Of a stretch of DNA of 44,308 nucleotides, positions 1 to 8,067 are shown in pieces. A program made the position numbers and the translations under genes. Numbering within the stretch: the first letter of the stretch is position 1; each line of letters begins with the position of its first letter. Source of the DNA: an uncultured Bacilli bacterium (GTDB lineage: Bacteria; Bacillota_I; Bacilli_A; RF39; UBA660); assembly GCA_947628785.1 (NCBI GenBank), contig CANRBE010000003.1, positions 1 to 44,308 of the forward strand, in the 5' to 3' direction. Below the pieces are notes generated by a model that was not told the origin of the DNA, did no database searches, and saw nothing but the letters and a program-made list of their open reading frames with translations.

Positions 1-33
1 TATCTTCTAAAAACGGCATTAAATCTAGTAAAG

Positions 34-60
34 AAAAAAATCCGTTAAAAAGCGGACTTT
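34..60 (-). terminator. Rho-independent terminator of the first membrane-protein gene
   Basis: On the minus strand an imperfect hairpin (CGGA/TCCG core at 41-44 and 53-56, extended by A-T pairs past one mismatch) is followed by seven T. It lies about 25 bases past the stop of the gene at 86-622. Confidence 0.6.
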
Positions 61-85
61 AGTCTAAAAATTTACGTACTTGACA

Positions 86-622
86 TTAATAGACACTAGT
101 TAAAAACATATTTAATAAAAAGCCTATCATGATTAATAATATACTTATAACAATTATTATTTTATTTACTTTTTGTTTTTTCAAAAGATATTTTTTTAAA
201 TAATATGTCAAATAAATGAATATGACTGTAAAACCAATGTTATAGATAGTATCTCCATAAAATATTTTATCATTTATATATAAAACATTATTAACATCAT
301 AAATAGTTAATCTAATACTTTTGATAATTAAGCCAATACTTAATAATATACACAAAAACCTAAATCCTTGGATAAAATCATTATTTTTATTTATTTTTTC
401 TTTAAAAAAGAAATATAGTAATAATAAAATCCAAATAAAATAATAAAATAAAATGTTAATTAAATCATAACTAAATTGTAAACTTGAATATATTTCAGTA
501 AAAAACCAATTATGCCTATAAGTTATAATCAAAGTATCAACAAAACAATAAGTATTATATATAGTAACTATTCCTAATAATATCAAAACCAATATTTTAA
601 TTATTTTTTTTATTTTATCCAT
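86..622 (-). CDS. Hypothetical multi-pass membrane protein (178 aa)
   Basis: I do not recognise this family. The protein is very hydrophobic, with about five membrane segments (roughly residues 8-27, 50-72, 85-105, 128-145 and 153-175) separated by short Lys/Asn-rich loops, and it starts MDKIKKIIK, a typical positive-inside N terminus. No catalytic motif is visible. The ATG follows a weak GGCGATG ribosome site. It is transcribed alone, divergently from the DUF898 gene at 699, from a promoter that overlaps that gene's promoter, and ends in its own terminator. It is likely a real protein because of its length, promoter and terminator, but its role is unknown. Confidence 0.75.
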   Translation of the reverse strand: MDKIKKIIKILVLILLGIVTIYNTYCFVDTLIITYRHNWFFTEIYSSLQFSYDLINILFYYFIWILLLLYFFFKEKINKNNDFIQGFRFLCILLSIGLIIKSIRLTIYDVNNVLYINDKIFYGDTIYNIGFTVIFIYLTYYLKKYLLKKQKVNKIIIVISILLIMIGFLLNMFLTSVY

Positions 623-637
623 AACATCGCCATTTTA

Positions 638-680
638 ATTATATCAAATTTATCTAAAATATTACAAATATGATATAATT
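638..680. promoter_or_regulatory. Overlapping divergent sigma-A promoters
   Basis: Minus strand: TTGTAA (662-667), 18-base spacer, TATAAT (638-643), with an extended TGA before the -10. Plus strand: TTATCT (650-655), 18-base spacer, TATAAT (674-679). The two promoters interleave, so the two flanking membrane-protein genes may compete for polymerase. Confidence 0.6.
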
Positions 681-698
681 ATTAAAATAGGAGTAGTT

Positions 699-1507
699 AT
701 GAATAAACAAAATATTTCATCATATTATGATGGTTCTTTAATAAGAATATTTTTAACCAAAATAGATGCTTTTTTATTACTCTAGTTACTTTGGGAATTG
801 CTAAACCATGGGCTGATTGTTTAATCTTAAGAAAAAGACTTGAACATACAGTATTAAACGGCAAAAGATTAAAATTTGAAGGTACTGGAATGGAGTTATT
901 TATAGAAAGACTTAAATGGATATTTTTTACAATTATCACATTTACTCTTTATGGTTTTACAGTTCCAGTAAGAAGAAAAAGATGGATTTTGGCCCATATC
1001 CATTTTGAAGAAGAAGAACTTAGTAATAGTTATTATGATGGCAAAATAGGCGAATCTATTATTTTAAATTTAATACTAAATACCATGAATATTTTATCAC
1101 TAGGTATTTTATATCCTTTTACCAAATGCGTAAAATTAAAACATTTAGCTAATCATTCTATTATAAACAATCAAAAAATTGTCTTTAATGGACGAGCTTA
1201 TGATTTACTACTACATTATATTTTACATTTTATATTAATTATCATAACATTAGGTATATACATTTTCTGGCTTGGTATTAGTCATACTAAATGGGAAGTA
1301 AAAAACTCACATATTGAAGTAAAAGGTCTATATGAAAACAAAAAAATTTCTATTCTAAATATACCTTTTATTATCATCATCATTATATTTGGTATTTATA
1401 TTATTAGTAAAACAATTATTCCTTTTTTAAATAAAACGATTGATAATAAATACTTGTTTTGGAAAAACCCTAGTATCATAATTCAAAATATAAAATTTGA
1501 TTTTTAA
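699..1507 (+). pseudogene. DUF898 (YjgN-like) membrane protein, interrupted by a frameshift
   Basis: Translation from the ATG at 699, preceded by an AGGAG site, gives 28 codons and then a TAG at 783. Shifting -1 at 770-776 restores one long frame to 1507. The joined product, about 269 aa, reads like a DUF898 protein: SYYDGSLIRIF, then LVTLGIAKPW, then FEGTGMELF. It is an internal duplication: SYYDG recurs near the middle, and KFEGTGMELF is echoed by VFNGRAYDLL, each half followed by a membrane segment. The downstream open part alone could only start at a TTG (791) with no ribosome site. The break sits in T TTT TTA, a canonical -1 slippery heptamer in the correct phase, so it may be a sequencing error in a T-run, a recent mutation, or programmed frameshifting. 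DUF898 function is not established. Confidence 0.7.
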
Positions 1508-1511
1508 GACA

Positions 1512-1540
1512 TTTACTTTTATAAAACAACATGTTATAAT
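1512..1540 (+). promoter_or_regulatory. Sigma-A promoter of the secreted protein gene
   Basis: TTTACT (1512-1517), 17-base spacer, TATAAT (1535-1540) with TGT just before it (extended -10). Confidence 0.7.
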
Positions 1541-1564
1541 TGATATGATAGAGAGGATGTGCTT

Positions 1565-2578
1565 ATGAAAAAAATATTAAAAAAACTAGGTGGGACTATT
1601 TTAGTAGGTATTAGTTTATTTACTATTACTAGTAAAGTAAGTGCTAAAACATTAACACTTGATGAAGTATCAACAGCTTTCAACAAAACTAAGTTTGTAG
1701 AAACTTTTAAAGAACTTGGCATTAATTTAAGTTCTAAAGTTGATCAAGATAAAATTGATATTTATATCGACGATACTAAAAAGCTTTCTATAAATCATGA
1801 ATCTGACTATTTGGAATTTGATAATCATGATACTGTTTTAACCAAAGAAAATTATGAAGAAAAAACCCAAGATGAATTAATAAAAGCTTTAGCTGTCGAT
1901 GGTATTATGGAAGCAATTATAACAGCTAGTGGACATACTGATAAGTTTATAGATGGAGATAGTGATTACTCTAATACCTTTGATAATTACGGTTTACAAT
2001 TAGAACTTCAAAATCTTAGTATTGAGGAAACAGAAAATGATAGTCATTTTAAATTAGATTTAAGTTATTTAAAATATTTTAAAATGTCACTTGATACTAC
2101 TAAAATAGATGCTTTAATTGAAAAATATGGAATTGAATTTAGTTTGGAAAATGCAAATAAGGAACTAATTAATAATTTAACACCTACTTTAGAAGCTAAA
2201 AATATCACCGAGGATTCTATCACATTATATCCACTTGTTCAATACGATATCAATGAAAATAGATATCAACTTTTATGTAATATCTATCGTTCAAATAGTA
2301 AAAATGGAACCTATGAAAAAATAACTAAAGAAGCAGTTAACTGTACTGATAGTGTTGGTTATGTCGATAAAAACTTAAAAAGTAATACAACTTATTTTTA
2401 CAAAGCTTCATTAGTTGATGGTACTAAATATAGTGATATTTTAGAAGTTAAAACTAAAGCACCTATTACTAAAAATCCTAAAACTAATTTATCATTTCCA
2501 ATAATTACCATTATTTTAGCGATTATAAGTGGTAGCATAGTTTTAATAAGTATGAAAAAAATTAAACATACAATTTAG
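1565..2578 (+). CDS. Secreted, C-terminally membrane-anchored protein with a fibronectin-III-like domain
   Basis: The ATG at 1565 is chosen over the in-frame GTG at 1559 because the AGAGGA site ends seven bases before it. The 337-aa product has a signal peptide (MKKILKK, hydrophobic stretch, cleavage after KVSA near residue 27), a large hydrophilic extracellular part rich in Asp, Lys and Thr, and a domain at about residues 200-295 that looks like a fibronectin type III fold (IYRSNSKNGTYEKI, then NTTYFYKASLVDG). It ends in one membrane segment and a short KKIKHTI tail. There is no LPXTG motif, so anchoring is by the helix. It is a single-gene unit with its own promoter and terminator. The specific role is unknown; surface interaction is only a guess. 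Confidence 0.8.
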   Translation: MKKILKKLGGTILVGISLFTITSKVSAKTLTLDEVSTAFNKTKFVETFKELGINLSSKVDQDKIDIYIDDTKKLSINHESDYLEFDNHDTVLTKENYEEKTQDELIKALAVDGIMEAIITASGHTDKFIDGDSDYSNTFDNYGLQLELQNLSIEETENDSHFKLDLSYLKYFKMSLDTTKIDALIEKYGIEFSLENANKELINNLTPTLEAKNITEDSITLYPLVQYDINENRYQLLCNIYRSNSKNGTYEKITKEAVNCTDSVGYVDKNLKSNTTYFYKASLVDGTKYSDILEVKTKAPITKNPKTNLSFPIITIILAIISGSIVLISMKKIKHTI

Positions 2579-2604
2579 ATACAGTTTAAGCTGTATCTTT
2601 TTTT
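2578..2604 (+). terminator. Rho-independent terminator of the secreted protein gene
   Basis: Perfect 7-bp stem GATACAG/CTGTATC with loop TTTAAG, followed by seven T. It starts inside the stop codon, and the convergent dusB stop also lies in the hairpin. Confidence 0.9.
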
Positions 2605-3563
2605 AAAGTCAAAATAAGTTTTTTTAAATTTTCTTTATCTTCTATTTTAAATACTTCTTTTTTAAAATTAGCGGTATTTGGTATTCCTTTTAAATACCAA
2701 GCTATATGACTTCGCATCTCTAATATAGCTATTTTATCATTTTTATATTTAAGTAAATAGTCTAAATGTTTTAACATCATATCACATTTATCTTGATTTG
2801 TTACTTTAGTAGGTTCTTTTTTTTCTTCTAAATAATCAACACATTCTTTAATAAGCCAAGGATTACCTAAACATGCTCTACCTATCATTATGGCATCACA
2901 ATTAGTTTCTTCTAACATTTTTAAAGCATCATAACAACTTTTAATATCACCATTACCAATTACTGGTATAGATACTTCTTCTTTTACTTGTTTTATAATA
3001 TTCCAATCAGAACTTCCTTGATATCCTTGTGACCTTGTTCTTGGATGAACCGTTATTGCTTTAGCCCCAGCTTGTTCGATTATTTTAGCTACTTCTAAAG
3101 CATTAATTGACTCTTTATCCCAACCACTTCTTATTTTGACCGTTACAGGAACATCGACACTTTTAACTACCTGACTGACAATTGAATATATTTTATCAGG
3201 ATGTTTTAAAAGACCACTTCCCGCTTCTGATTTTAAAGCTACTTTAGGAACAGGACAACCCATATTTATATCTATAAAAGATACTTTATATAAACTAGTC
3301 AATATTTTAGCTGCTTTACTCATAGTTTCAGGATTTGAACCAAATATTTGAATACCAACTGGAATATTTATATCATCAATTCCTTTTAACATATCAAAAG
3401 TCTTTTGGTTATTTCTAACTATAGCTTCAGCACTTATTAGTTCTGTTATTGCAAAACCTACTTTCATCTCTTCACATATTTTCATATAAGAAGGATTTGA
3501 TATCCCTGCCATCGGAGCTAGTCCAACCTTATTTTTTATATCTATATTTCCAATATTCCACAT
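2586..3563 (-). CDS. dusB: tRNA-dihydrouridine synthase (DusB type)
   Basis: FMN-dependent enzyme that reduces uridines in the tRNA D-loop using NADPH. The 325-aa length is normal. Visible family signatures, in order: LAPMAGISNPSY (residues 15-26, FMN site), NMGCPVPKV with the catalytic Cys near 103, KIRSGWD (143-149), TVHPRTRSQGY (171-181), PVIGNGDI (200-207) and MIGRACLGNPW (226-236), which together build a TIM barrel with FMN-phosphate contacts; the C-terminal helical tRNA-binding domain follows. The start has a strong AAGGAG site. It converges with the upstream plus-strand gene, and the YebC-family gene lies just upstream on the same strand behind its own terminator. DusB versus DusC is judged from the overall pattern only. 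Confidence 0.93.
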   Translation of the reverse strand: MWNIGNIDIKNKVGLAPMAGISNPSYMKICEEMKVGFAITELISAEAIVRNNQKTFDMLKGIDDINIPVGIQIFGSNPETMSKAAKILTSLYKVSFIDINMGCPVPKVALKSEAGSGLLKHPDKIYSIVSQVVKSVDVPVTVKIRSGWDKESINALEVAKIIEQAGAKAITVHPRTRSQGYQGSSDWNIIKQVKEEVSIPVIGNGDIKSCYDALKMLEETNCDAIMIGRACLGNPWLIKECVDYLEEKKEPTKVTNQDKCDMMLKHLDYLLKYKNDKIAILEMRSHIAWYLKGIPNTANFKKEVFKIEDKENLKKLILTLKKDTA

Positions 3564-3601
3564 AGTTTTCTCCTTTTCTATAATATTTTTTAACTTTTTT
3601 T

Positions 3602-3626
3602 AAAAAGAAAAATCCCTAAGGATTTA
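3602..3626 (-). terminator. Terminator of the YebC-family gene
   Basis: On the minus strand AAATCC-TTAG-GGATTT followed by TTCTTTTT; the stop codon of the gene lies in the hairpin. Confidence 0.8.
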
Positions 3627-4337
3627 TATCTCAACATTGTGATAAATATTTTGAACATCTTCTATTTCATCTAGCATTGTATTCATTCTTTTAAATATTT
3701 CTAAATCTTCTCCTGTTAAAGTTATTTTTTCTTTAGGTATCATAACTATTTCATCGATTTCAAAAGAAACATCTTTTATATTACTAATAGCTTCTTTTAT
3801 TTTAAATAAATCGTTAGGTTTACCATAAACAATAGTTAAATCATCACTTGTTTCAATATCTATAATATCAACATCTTGTTCGATTAACTCATTTAAAACT
3901 TCTTCTTCAGTAATACCTTTAAAACCTACTACACATAAATGGTCATATTGAAAAGATACGCTTCCGATTGCTCCCATTTTAGTATGACATTTATTTAAAA
4001 CTGCTTTGATAGCACTTACTGTTCTATTGACATTATCTGTTAAACATTCAACAATAAAAGTAGATCCTCCAGGACCAAATAATTCATATCTTGCTTCTTG
4101 GTATGTTTCATCTACTCCACTATTTACTTTATCTATAGCTCTATTGATTATATCTGATGGAACTTGTTCCTTTTTAGCTCTTTCAATTAGTCTTTTTAAT
4201 GCCGCATTACTATTTGGATCAGTCCCAAATTTTTTAGCTGCTTGATATATTTCTCTTGCATACATTGAATATAGTTTAGCTTTAGCTGCTCCCGTTTTTT
4301 GAATACTTGCTTTTCTTACTTCATAAGCTCTTCCCAT
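3624..4337 (-). CDS. YebC/TACO1-family protein, YebC2-like (translation or transcription regulator)
   Basis: The 237-aa protein has the family length and hallmarks: start MGRAYEVRKAS, then YSMYAREIYQAAKK (residues 24-37), PNSNAALKRLIERAK (41-55) and YELFGPGGSTFIVECLTDN (83-101, the conserved GPGG loop). Family members were first named as probable transcription regulators; more recent work assigns some of them (and mitochondrial TACO1) a role on the ribosome at proline-rich stretches. The MGR...AREIYQAAK start resembles the YebC2/YeeI branch rather than YrbC, which is inference from memory. It is a cytosolic, probably monocistronic gene between the spoVA operon and dusB. Confidence 0.88.
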   Translation of the reverse strand: MGRAYEVRKASIQKTGAAKAKLYSMYAREIYQAAKKFGTDPNSNAALKRLIERAKKEQVPSDIINRAIDKVNSGVDETYQEARYELFGPGGSTFIVECLTDNVNRTVSAIKAVLNKCHTKMGAIGSVSFQYDHLCVVGFKGITEEEVLNELIEQDVDIIDIETSDDLTIVYGKPNDLFKIKEAISNIKDVSFEIDEIVMIPKEKITLTGEDLEIFKRMNTMLDEIEDVQNIYHNVEI

Positions 4338-4392
4338 AATCTCACTCCTTGTATCAATTATATGTCATTTTTTTCATTTTAGCAAGTTATTT

Positions 4393-4414
4393 AAAAAAAA
4401 GACTTACTAGTCTT
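4393..4414 (-). terminator. Terminator of the spoVA operon
   Basis: Minus strand AAGACT-AGTA-AGTCTT followed by six T; the spoVAE stop codon lies in the loop. Confidence 0.85.
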
Positions 4415-4757
4415 TAGGTTTAAATACAAGTGAAAGGAAAAAAGATATAATTATAGCCGCTACTATTCCAGCAGCAGTTAAATCAAACATACCAAGAAAA
4501 AGACCTAATAAACCATCATTCTTAGCTTTAGTCAAAGCTCCATGAACTAGAGAATGTCCAAAACTTGTAATTGGTACACTAGCTCCACCACCAGCCCAAA
4601 GTAATATTTTATCATACCAACCAAAGGTATCTAAGAAAGCACCTAATATAACAAATAAAGTTGTTATATGACCAGCTGTTAGTTTAGAATGGTCCATTAT
4701 AATTTGTCCAAGTAAACAAACAATACCACAAAAGATAAATGAATTAAGATAAATCAT
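4407..4757 (-). CDS. spoVAE: Stage V sporulation protein AE
   Basis: The 116-aa membrane protein (about four segments) is the last gene of a three-gene spoVA operon. Conserved features include GHITTLFVILGAFLDTFGWYD and the small-residue stretch GGGASVPITSFGHSLVHGA, which SpoVAC shares in diverged form (both belong to one membrane family). SpoVA proteins form the channel that moves Ca-dipicolinic acid into the forespore and releases it at germination. The start has an exact GGAGG site and overlaps the 3' end of spoVAD by 14 bases, indicating translational coupling. Bacillus has spoVAEb and spoVAEa; this gene corresponds to the membrane form (AEb). Confidence 0.93.
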   Translation of the reverse strand: MIYLNSFIFCGIVCLLGQIIMDHSKLTAGHITTLFVILGAFLDTFGWYDKILLWAGGGASVPITSFGHSLVHGALTKAKNDGLLGLFLGMFDLTAAGIVAAIIISFFLSLVFKPKD

Positions 4758-5742
4758 CTAATACCTCCAATCCAATTGCATGCGCAATAGCTGGTATAGC
4801 ATGTTTTTCATTAACCATCGTAGGACTCATTAAAGCTCCTGTTGCGACTAACAAAATTCTTTTTAGTTTTTTCTTTTTCATTAAAGGAATTAAATATGAA
4901 TAAGTAACTAAAGGTGCACATGCGGGACCACTTCCTCCAGCATATACTGGTTGATTGTCTAAATCATAAATCATACTAGCTGTATCATTATATTTTTTTA
5001 AAGATAAACCATATTCTTTTTTGATATATTCTTTTAAAATATCTTTACCATATCTTCCTAAATCCCCACTATATATAGCATCATAATAATCAATACTTCG
5101 TCCTGTATTTTTTAAATGTTTATAAATAGTATCAGCACATGCTGGTGCCATTACAGCTCCCATGTGATACACATCTTTAATACCTAAATTTTTAACTGTA
5201 CCAATAGTAGCACTTTCTATTTTAACTCCTTTTTTTTCACTACTAATTAAACAACTAGCCCCACCTGTTACCGTAAAGGTTGTTGTTTTTCTTTTAGGTC
5301 CCCCATATTCAACAGGATATCTAAATTGTTTTTCAGCTCCATTATTATGTGATGTAACAGTCACTATTCCGTTTTTTACTTGTTTAGATTCAACCATATT
5401 AGCTATTAAAAGCATTCCTAAAGTACTAGTAGCACAAGCATTATATATCCCAATAAAAGGTATTTGTAAGGTATCAGCTGCATAATTAGAAGCAACTAAT
5501 TGATTAAGTAAATCTCCACCTAAAAGTAAGTCAATATCGGATTCTTTTTTGTTTTCTTTTTTTAGTAATAATTTAACTCCATCTACAAAAAGTTTAGCTT
5601 CTGCATCTTCCCAAGACTTAGTTCCAAAGTAAAAATCTGGATATGATAAATCAAAGTACTTACCAAGTGGTCCTTTTTTTTCATATGGTCCAACTATAGT
5701 ACTGGTATTATTTAAATAAACATTTTGATAGTTAAATGTCAT
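4744..5742 (-). CDS. spoVAD: Stage V sporulation protein AD (DPA-binding, thiolase-like)
   Basis: The 332-aa protein has a thiolase-like fold (known for SpoVAD) with NACATSTLG (residues 101-109), whose Cys sits where thiolases have the nucleophile, and glycine-rich loops TGGASCL and YAGGSGPACAP. SpoVAD binds Ca-dipicolinic acid on the forespore side of the SpoVA channel. No membrane segment is seen, as expected. It overlaps spoVAC by four bases (start/stop ATGA) and spoVAE by 14, the tight arrangement typical of this operon. Length matches Bacillus SpoVAD (about 338 aa). Confidence 0.95.
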   Translation of the reverse strand: MTFNYQNVYLNNTSTIVGPYEKKGPLGKYFDLSYPDFYFGTKSWEDAEAKLFVDGVKLLLKKENKKESDIDLLLGGDLLNQLVASNYAADTLQIPFIGIYNACATSTLGMLLIANMVESKQVKNGIVTVTSHNNGAEKQFRYPVEYGGPKRKTTTFTVTGGASCLISSEKKGVKIESATIGTVKNLGIKDVYHMGAVMAPACADTIYKHLKNTGRSIDYYDAIYSGDLGRYGKDILKEYIKKEYGLSLKKYNDTASMIYDLDNQPVYAGGSGPACAPLVTYSYLIPLMKKKKLKRILLVATGALMSPTMVNEKHAIPAIAHAIGLEVLDDLS

Positions 5743-6185
5743 ATATTACCTCCAAATAGTATGTATCTAAGTATCCCAAAAACATAAGCACTAACTACTC
5801 CAAAGATAATAACAGAACCAGTAAGTTTTAACATACTAGCTCCAATACCAGTTACCATACCTTCTTTTTTATAATCTAATGCGGCACTCATCATTGCATG
5901 GGCAAAACCAGTAATTGGAATGAATAAACCAGCCTTACAAAAATTTACCCAGTTATCAAAGAAACCTAAACATGTAAATAGACATCCAAGAAATATTAAA
6001 GTTATAATCATAAATGATGTTGCTTCACTTGCTGTTACGTTTAACATTCTTTCATAAAAGGTAATTAAACCTTGTCCAATCATCCCCATAATACCACCAG
6101 ATATGAAAGCTATAAAACCATTTTTTATTGAGTCTTCCCTAGGGGTATGTTTTTTTACAATTTCAGCATATTTTTTTTGTTCCAC
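5739..6185 (-). CDS. spoVAC: Stage V sporulation protein AC
   Basis: The 148-aa membrane protein starts at a GTG (GTG-GAA-CAA) with an AAGGTGA site five bases before it. The soluble N terminus EIVKKHTPREDSIKNGFIAF, then GGIMGMIGQGL and GLFIPITGFAHAMMSAALDYKKEG, are characteristic of SpoVAC. It has four to five membrane segments and forms the mechanosensitive-type pore part of the DPA channel in Bacillus. First gene of spoVAC-AD-AE, which lacks the spoVAA, AB, AEa and AF genes of the B. subtilis operon. A sigma-G-like promoter sits directly upstream, fitting forespore expression. Confidence 0.95.
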   Translation of the reverse strand: MEQKKYAEIVKKHTPREDSIKNGFIAFISGGIMGMIGQGLITFYERMLNVTASEATSFMIITLIFLGCLFTCLGFFDNWVNFCKAGLFIPITGFAHAMMSAALDYKKEGMVTGIGASMLKLTGSVIIFGVVSAYVFGILRYILFGGNI

Positions 6186-6202
6186 TTTATCACCTTCATA
6201 GT

Positions 6203-6231
6203 TATTATGAAGTTTTTTTTAACTTTTATAC
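6203..6231 (-). promoter_or_regulatory. Putative sigma-G (forespore) promoter of spoVAC-AD-AE
   Basis: Minus strand GTATA (6227-6231), 17-base spacer, CATAATA (6203-6209). The B. subtilis sigma-G consensus is about GHATR-N18-CATNHTA; both boxes match fully and the spacer is one base short. Transcription would start about ten bases before the GTG, a very short leader. Confidence 0.6.
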
Positions 6232-6307
6232 AAATTAAAGATTTTGTTTTTAATTTTAGAACTTATCATAAAATTTATTTGAAATTTTTGATTTAAATTT
6301 TAATCAC

Positions 6308-6336
6308 ACAAAAATATCCCTAAGTAAAACTAGGGG
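6308..6336 (-). terminator. Terminator of the Rpn-family gene
   Basis: Minus strand CCCTA...TAGGG (6318-6322 with 6331-6335; the arms may extend by two more pairs) followed by ATATTTTTG. Confidence 0.65.
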
Positions 6337-6373
6337 TTTTATTCTTACAAAAAAACATATCATTTAGATATGC

Positions 6374-7306
6374 TCATAAAAATAAACTTGTTTTTATTTT
6401 TTGTAACTGTTTTATTGGGACACTTGTTACTTTAGATATCAAAGATATATCAATTCCATTTTTAAACATGTTCTCAATTAAATTTTTTTCTTTTCTAGCT
6501 TCTCCTCTTTCTTCACCTATTTCAATTCCACGGGCTTCTCCCTTGGCTTCACCAACTCTTATTCCTTCTTTTTTAGCATTTTCTTTTTCGGCTTCATTGA
6601 TACTTTTATTTAAAACTTCGGCATCCCAATCATTTAATAATACTTCATCACTTTGCATTTTTTCTTCCTCCTTCATAAAATATTTTGTATCTTCTATTTC
6701 AAAGATGTTTTTTAAAAATTTTTCCATTTCTTCATATGATTTACTATTTATGATTATATTCCAAGCGTTTTCTTTACTCTTATTATATCCTGTTTTATCC
6801 ATTTTGCCAAGGTTTACTGTTACTATTTCATAGTTTTCCGCTATTAACTCTTTAGTCTCTAAATCACATATCCTAGCATTTCTTTTATCTGGTTCATCAA
6901 TAGTTGGACAAACATTTAAGTTTAGTTGATATAAATGATGTTTGTTTATTTCACTCAAATTTTCTCCTGGTTTTATAAAAGTATTATATATCTTGTTGGC
7001 ATACATGATATTCCTTAATTTAACTGTATTATAATTACAATTATTTAATTCTAAGGATACATGTTCAGTACCATTTATTAAAGCATATATATCCAATACT
7101 TTCCTTCTTTCAAAAACATTATCAATAAATTGTTCTGAGTTTTTAATTTCGAAAGTTTTTATTTCAAAATTAAAATGAAGATAATCAACTATTAGTTGTT
7201 TTAAGAATTTCGGATTTTTTAAAAACATACATTTAAATGCCTTATCATAATACAAAGGCACTTTAATGTAATCAGAAGCATTATTTTGTTCTTTTTTTAT
7301 TTTCAT
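6374..7306 (-). CDS. Rpn-family PD-(D/E)XK nuclease-fold protein
   Basis: The 310-aa protein has the layout of Rpn/transposase_31-type proteins: an N-terminal YYDKAFKCMFLKNPKFLKQLI block (residues 19-39), the nuclease core RRKVLDIYALINGTEHVSLELN (D72 and E86, then N88 where the usual K/Q stands), and a long charged C-terminal coil with GEAKGEARG/GEERGEAR repeats (about 253-275) before a short end domain (ISLISKVTSVPIKQLQKI). E. coli RpnA-type proteins are DNA nucleases promoting RecA-independent recombination. The family is often multicopy, but no inverted repeats or target duplications flank it here, so I do not call a transposon. The K-to-N change may weaken catalysis. Confidence 0.8.
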   Translation of the reverse strand: MKIKKEQNNASDYIKVPLYYDKAFKCMFLKNPKFLKQLIVDYLHFNFEIKTFEIKNSEQFIDNVFERRKVLDIYALINGTEHVSLELNNCNYNTVKLRNIMYANKIYNTFIKPGENLSEINKHHLYQLNLNVCPTIDEPDKRNARICDLETKELIAENYEIVTVNLGKMDKTGYNKSKENAWNIIINSKSYEEMEKFLKNIFEIEDTKYFMKEEEKMQSDEVLLNDWDAEVLNKSINEAEKENAKKEGIRVGEAKGEARGIEIGEERGEARKEKNLIENMFKNGIDISLISKVTSVPIKQLQKIKTSLFL

Positions 7307-7549
7307 GATTTCACCTCAAGGTCATAATAATATATTTTGTACCATAAATCAAATCGTTATTTTTTGAAAATAAAACTTCAAAATTAAAAAAATTAAACAT
7401 TTTTCTAATTTGTTTAATCTTTTTTTTAATTTATCTTATCAATTTTTAATTTTAACTAAATTTTATTTTTTTTAATTTTAATTAACTTTACATATTATGT
7501 ATACTTAGAGCCATGACTTTCATTGTTTTAAAGTGTTAAGACATAAGTT

Positions 7550-8056
7550 TTATTTCATCTCTTGTTTTTCCATCAGATATTTTTTATAAAAATCATAATC
7601 CAAATCATTAAAACAAACCAAGTAAATTTTTTCAAACCTATCTTGATACTCTAAAGAAGTATCAATAGCAATACTTCCTCCTACATCAGTTGGTACCTTG
7701 TATACTCCCATACCCAGGCAAGGAAAAGCTATTGTTTTAATATTATTTTCTAAAGCTAACTCAAAAGAATTAACATAACAATTTTTAAGTAATTCACATC
7801 TATTTTCTTCTCCTTTATACCAAATAGGAGCAACTGTATGAATTATATACTTAGCTTTCAAATTAAATCCCGGTGTTATTTTAGCTTCTCCAGTTAAACA
7901 TCCATTTAACTTAAGACAATATTTATATAATTCTTTCCCAGCTTTTCTATGAATAGCTCCGTCTACTCCTCCTCCACCAAGTAAAGATTTATTGGCAGCA
8001 TTGACAATAGCATCCACTTCTAAGTTAGTTATATCTTCTTTTATTATTTCTATCAT
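7550..8056 (-). CDS. Macrodomain protein (MacroD/YmdB-type ADP-ribose hydrolase)
   Basis: A stand-alone macrodomain of 168 aa. Ligand-binding signatures are clear: VDAIVNAANKSLLGGGGVDG (residues 14-33) with the conserved Asn pair and the Gly-rich loop, then AIHRKAG, GEAKITPGFNL, YIIHTVAP and the phosphate loop FPCLGMGVYKVP. This branch removes ADP-ribose from proteins and deacetylates O-acetyl-ADP-ribose. Start has GGTGAT. Probably co-transcribed with the small membrane protein just upstream (11 bases between them). No partner ADP-ribosyltransferase gene is visible nearby. Confidence 0.9.
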   Translation of the reverse strand: MIEIIKEDITNLEVDAIVNAANKSLLGGGGVDGAIHRKAGKELYKYCLKLNGCLTGEAKITPGFNLKAKYIIHTVAPIWYKGEENRCELLKNCYVNSFELALENNIKTIAFPCLGMGVYKVPTDVGGSIAIDTSLEYQDRFEKIYLVCFNDLDYDFYKKYLMEKQEMK

Positions 8057-8067
8057 TTTATCACCCT

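Noticed and set aside
697-939. Minus-strand ORF of 80 aa over the start of the DUF898 gene
   Set aside because: It is a shadow: no ribosome site, and the plus strand has clear family motifs and a promoter.
6374-7306. Mobile element call for the Rpn/transposase_31-type gene
   Set aside because: No flanking inverted repeats, target duplication or second mobile gene; family members are often not on mobile elements.
7307-7549. Regulatory RNA in the gap between the macrodomain and Rpn genes
   Set aside because: Only AT-rich low-complexity sequence without stable stems or clear promoter pairs; nothing supportable seen.
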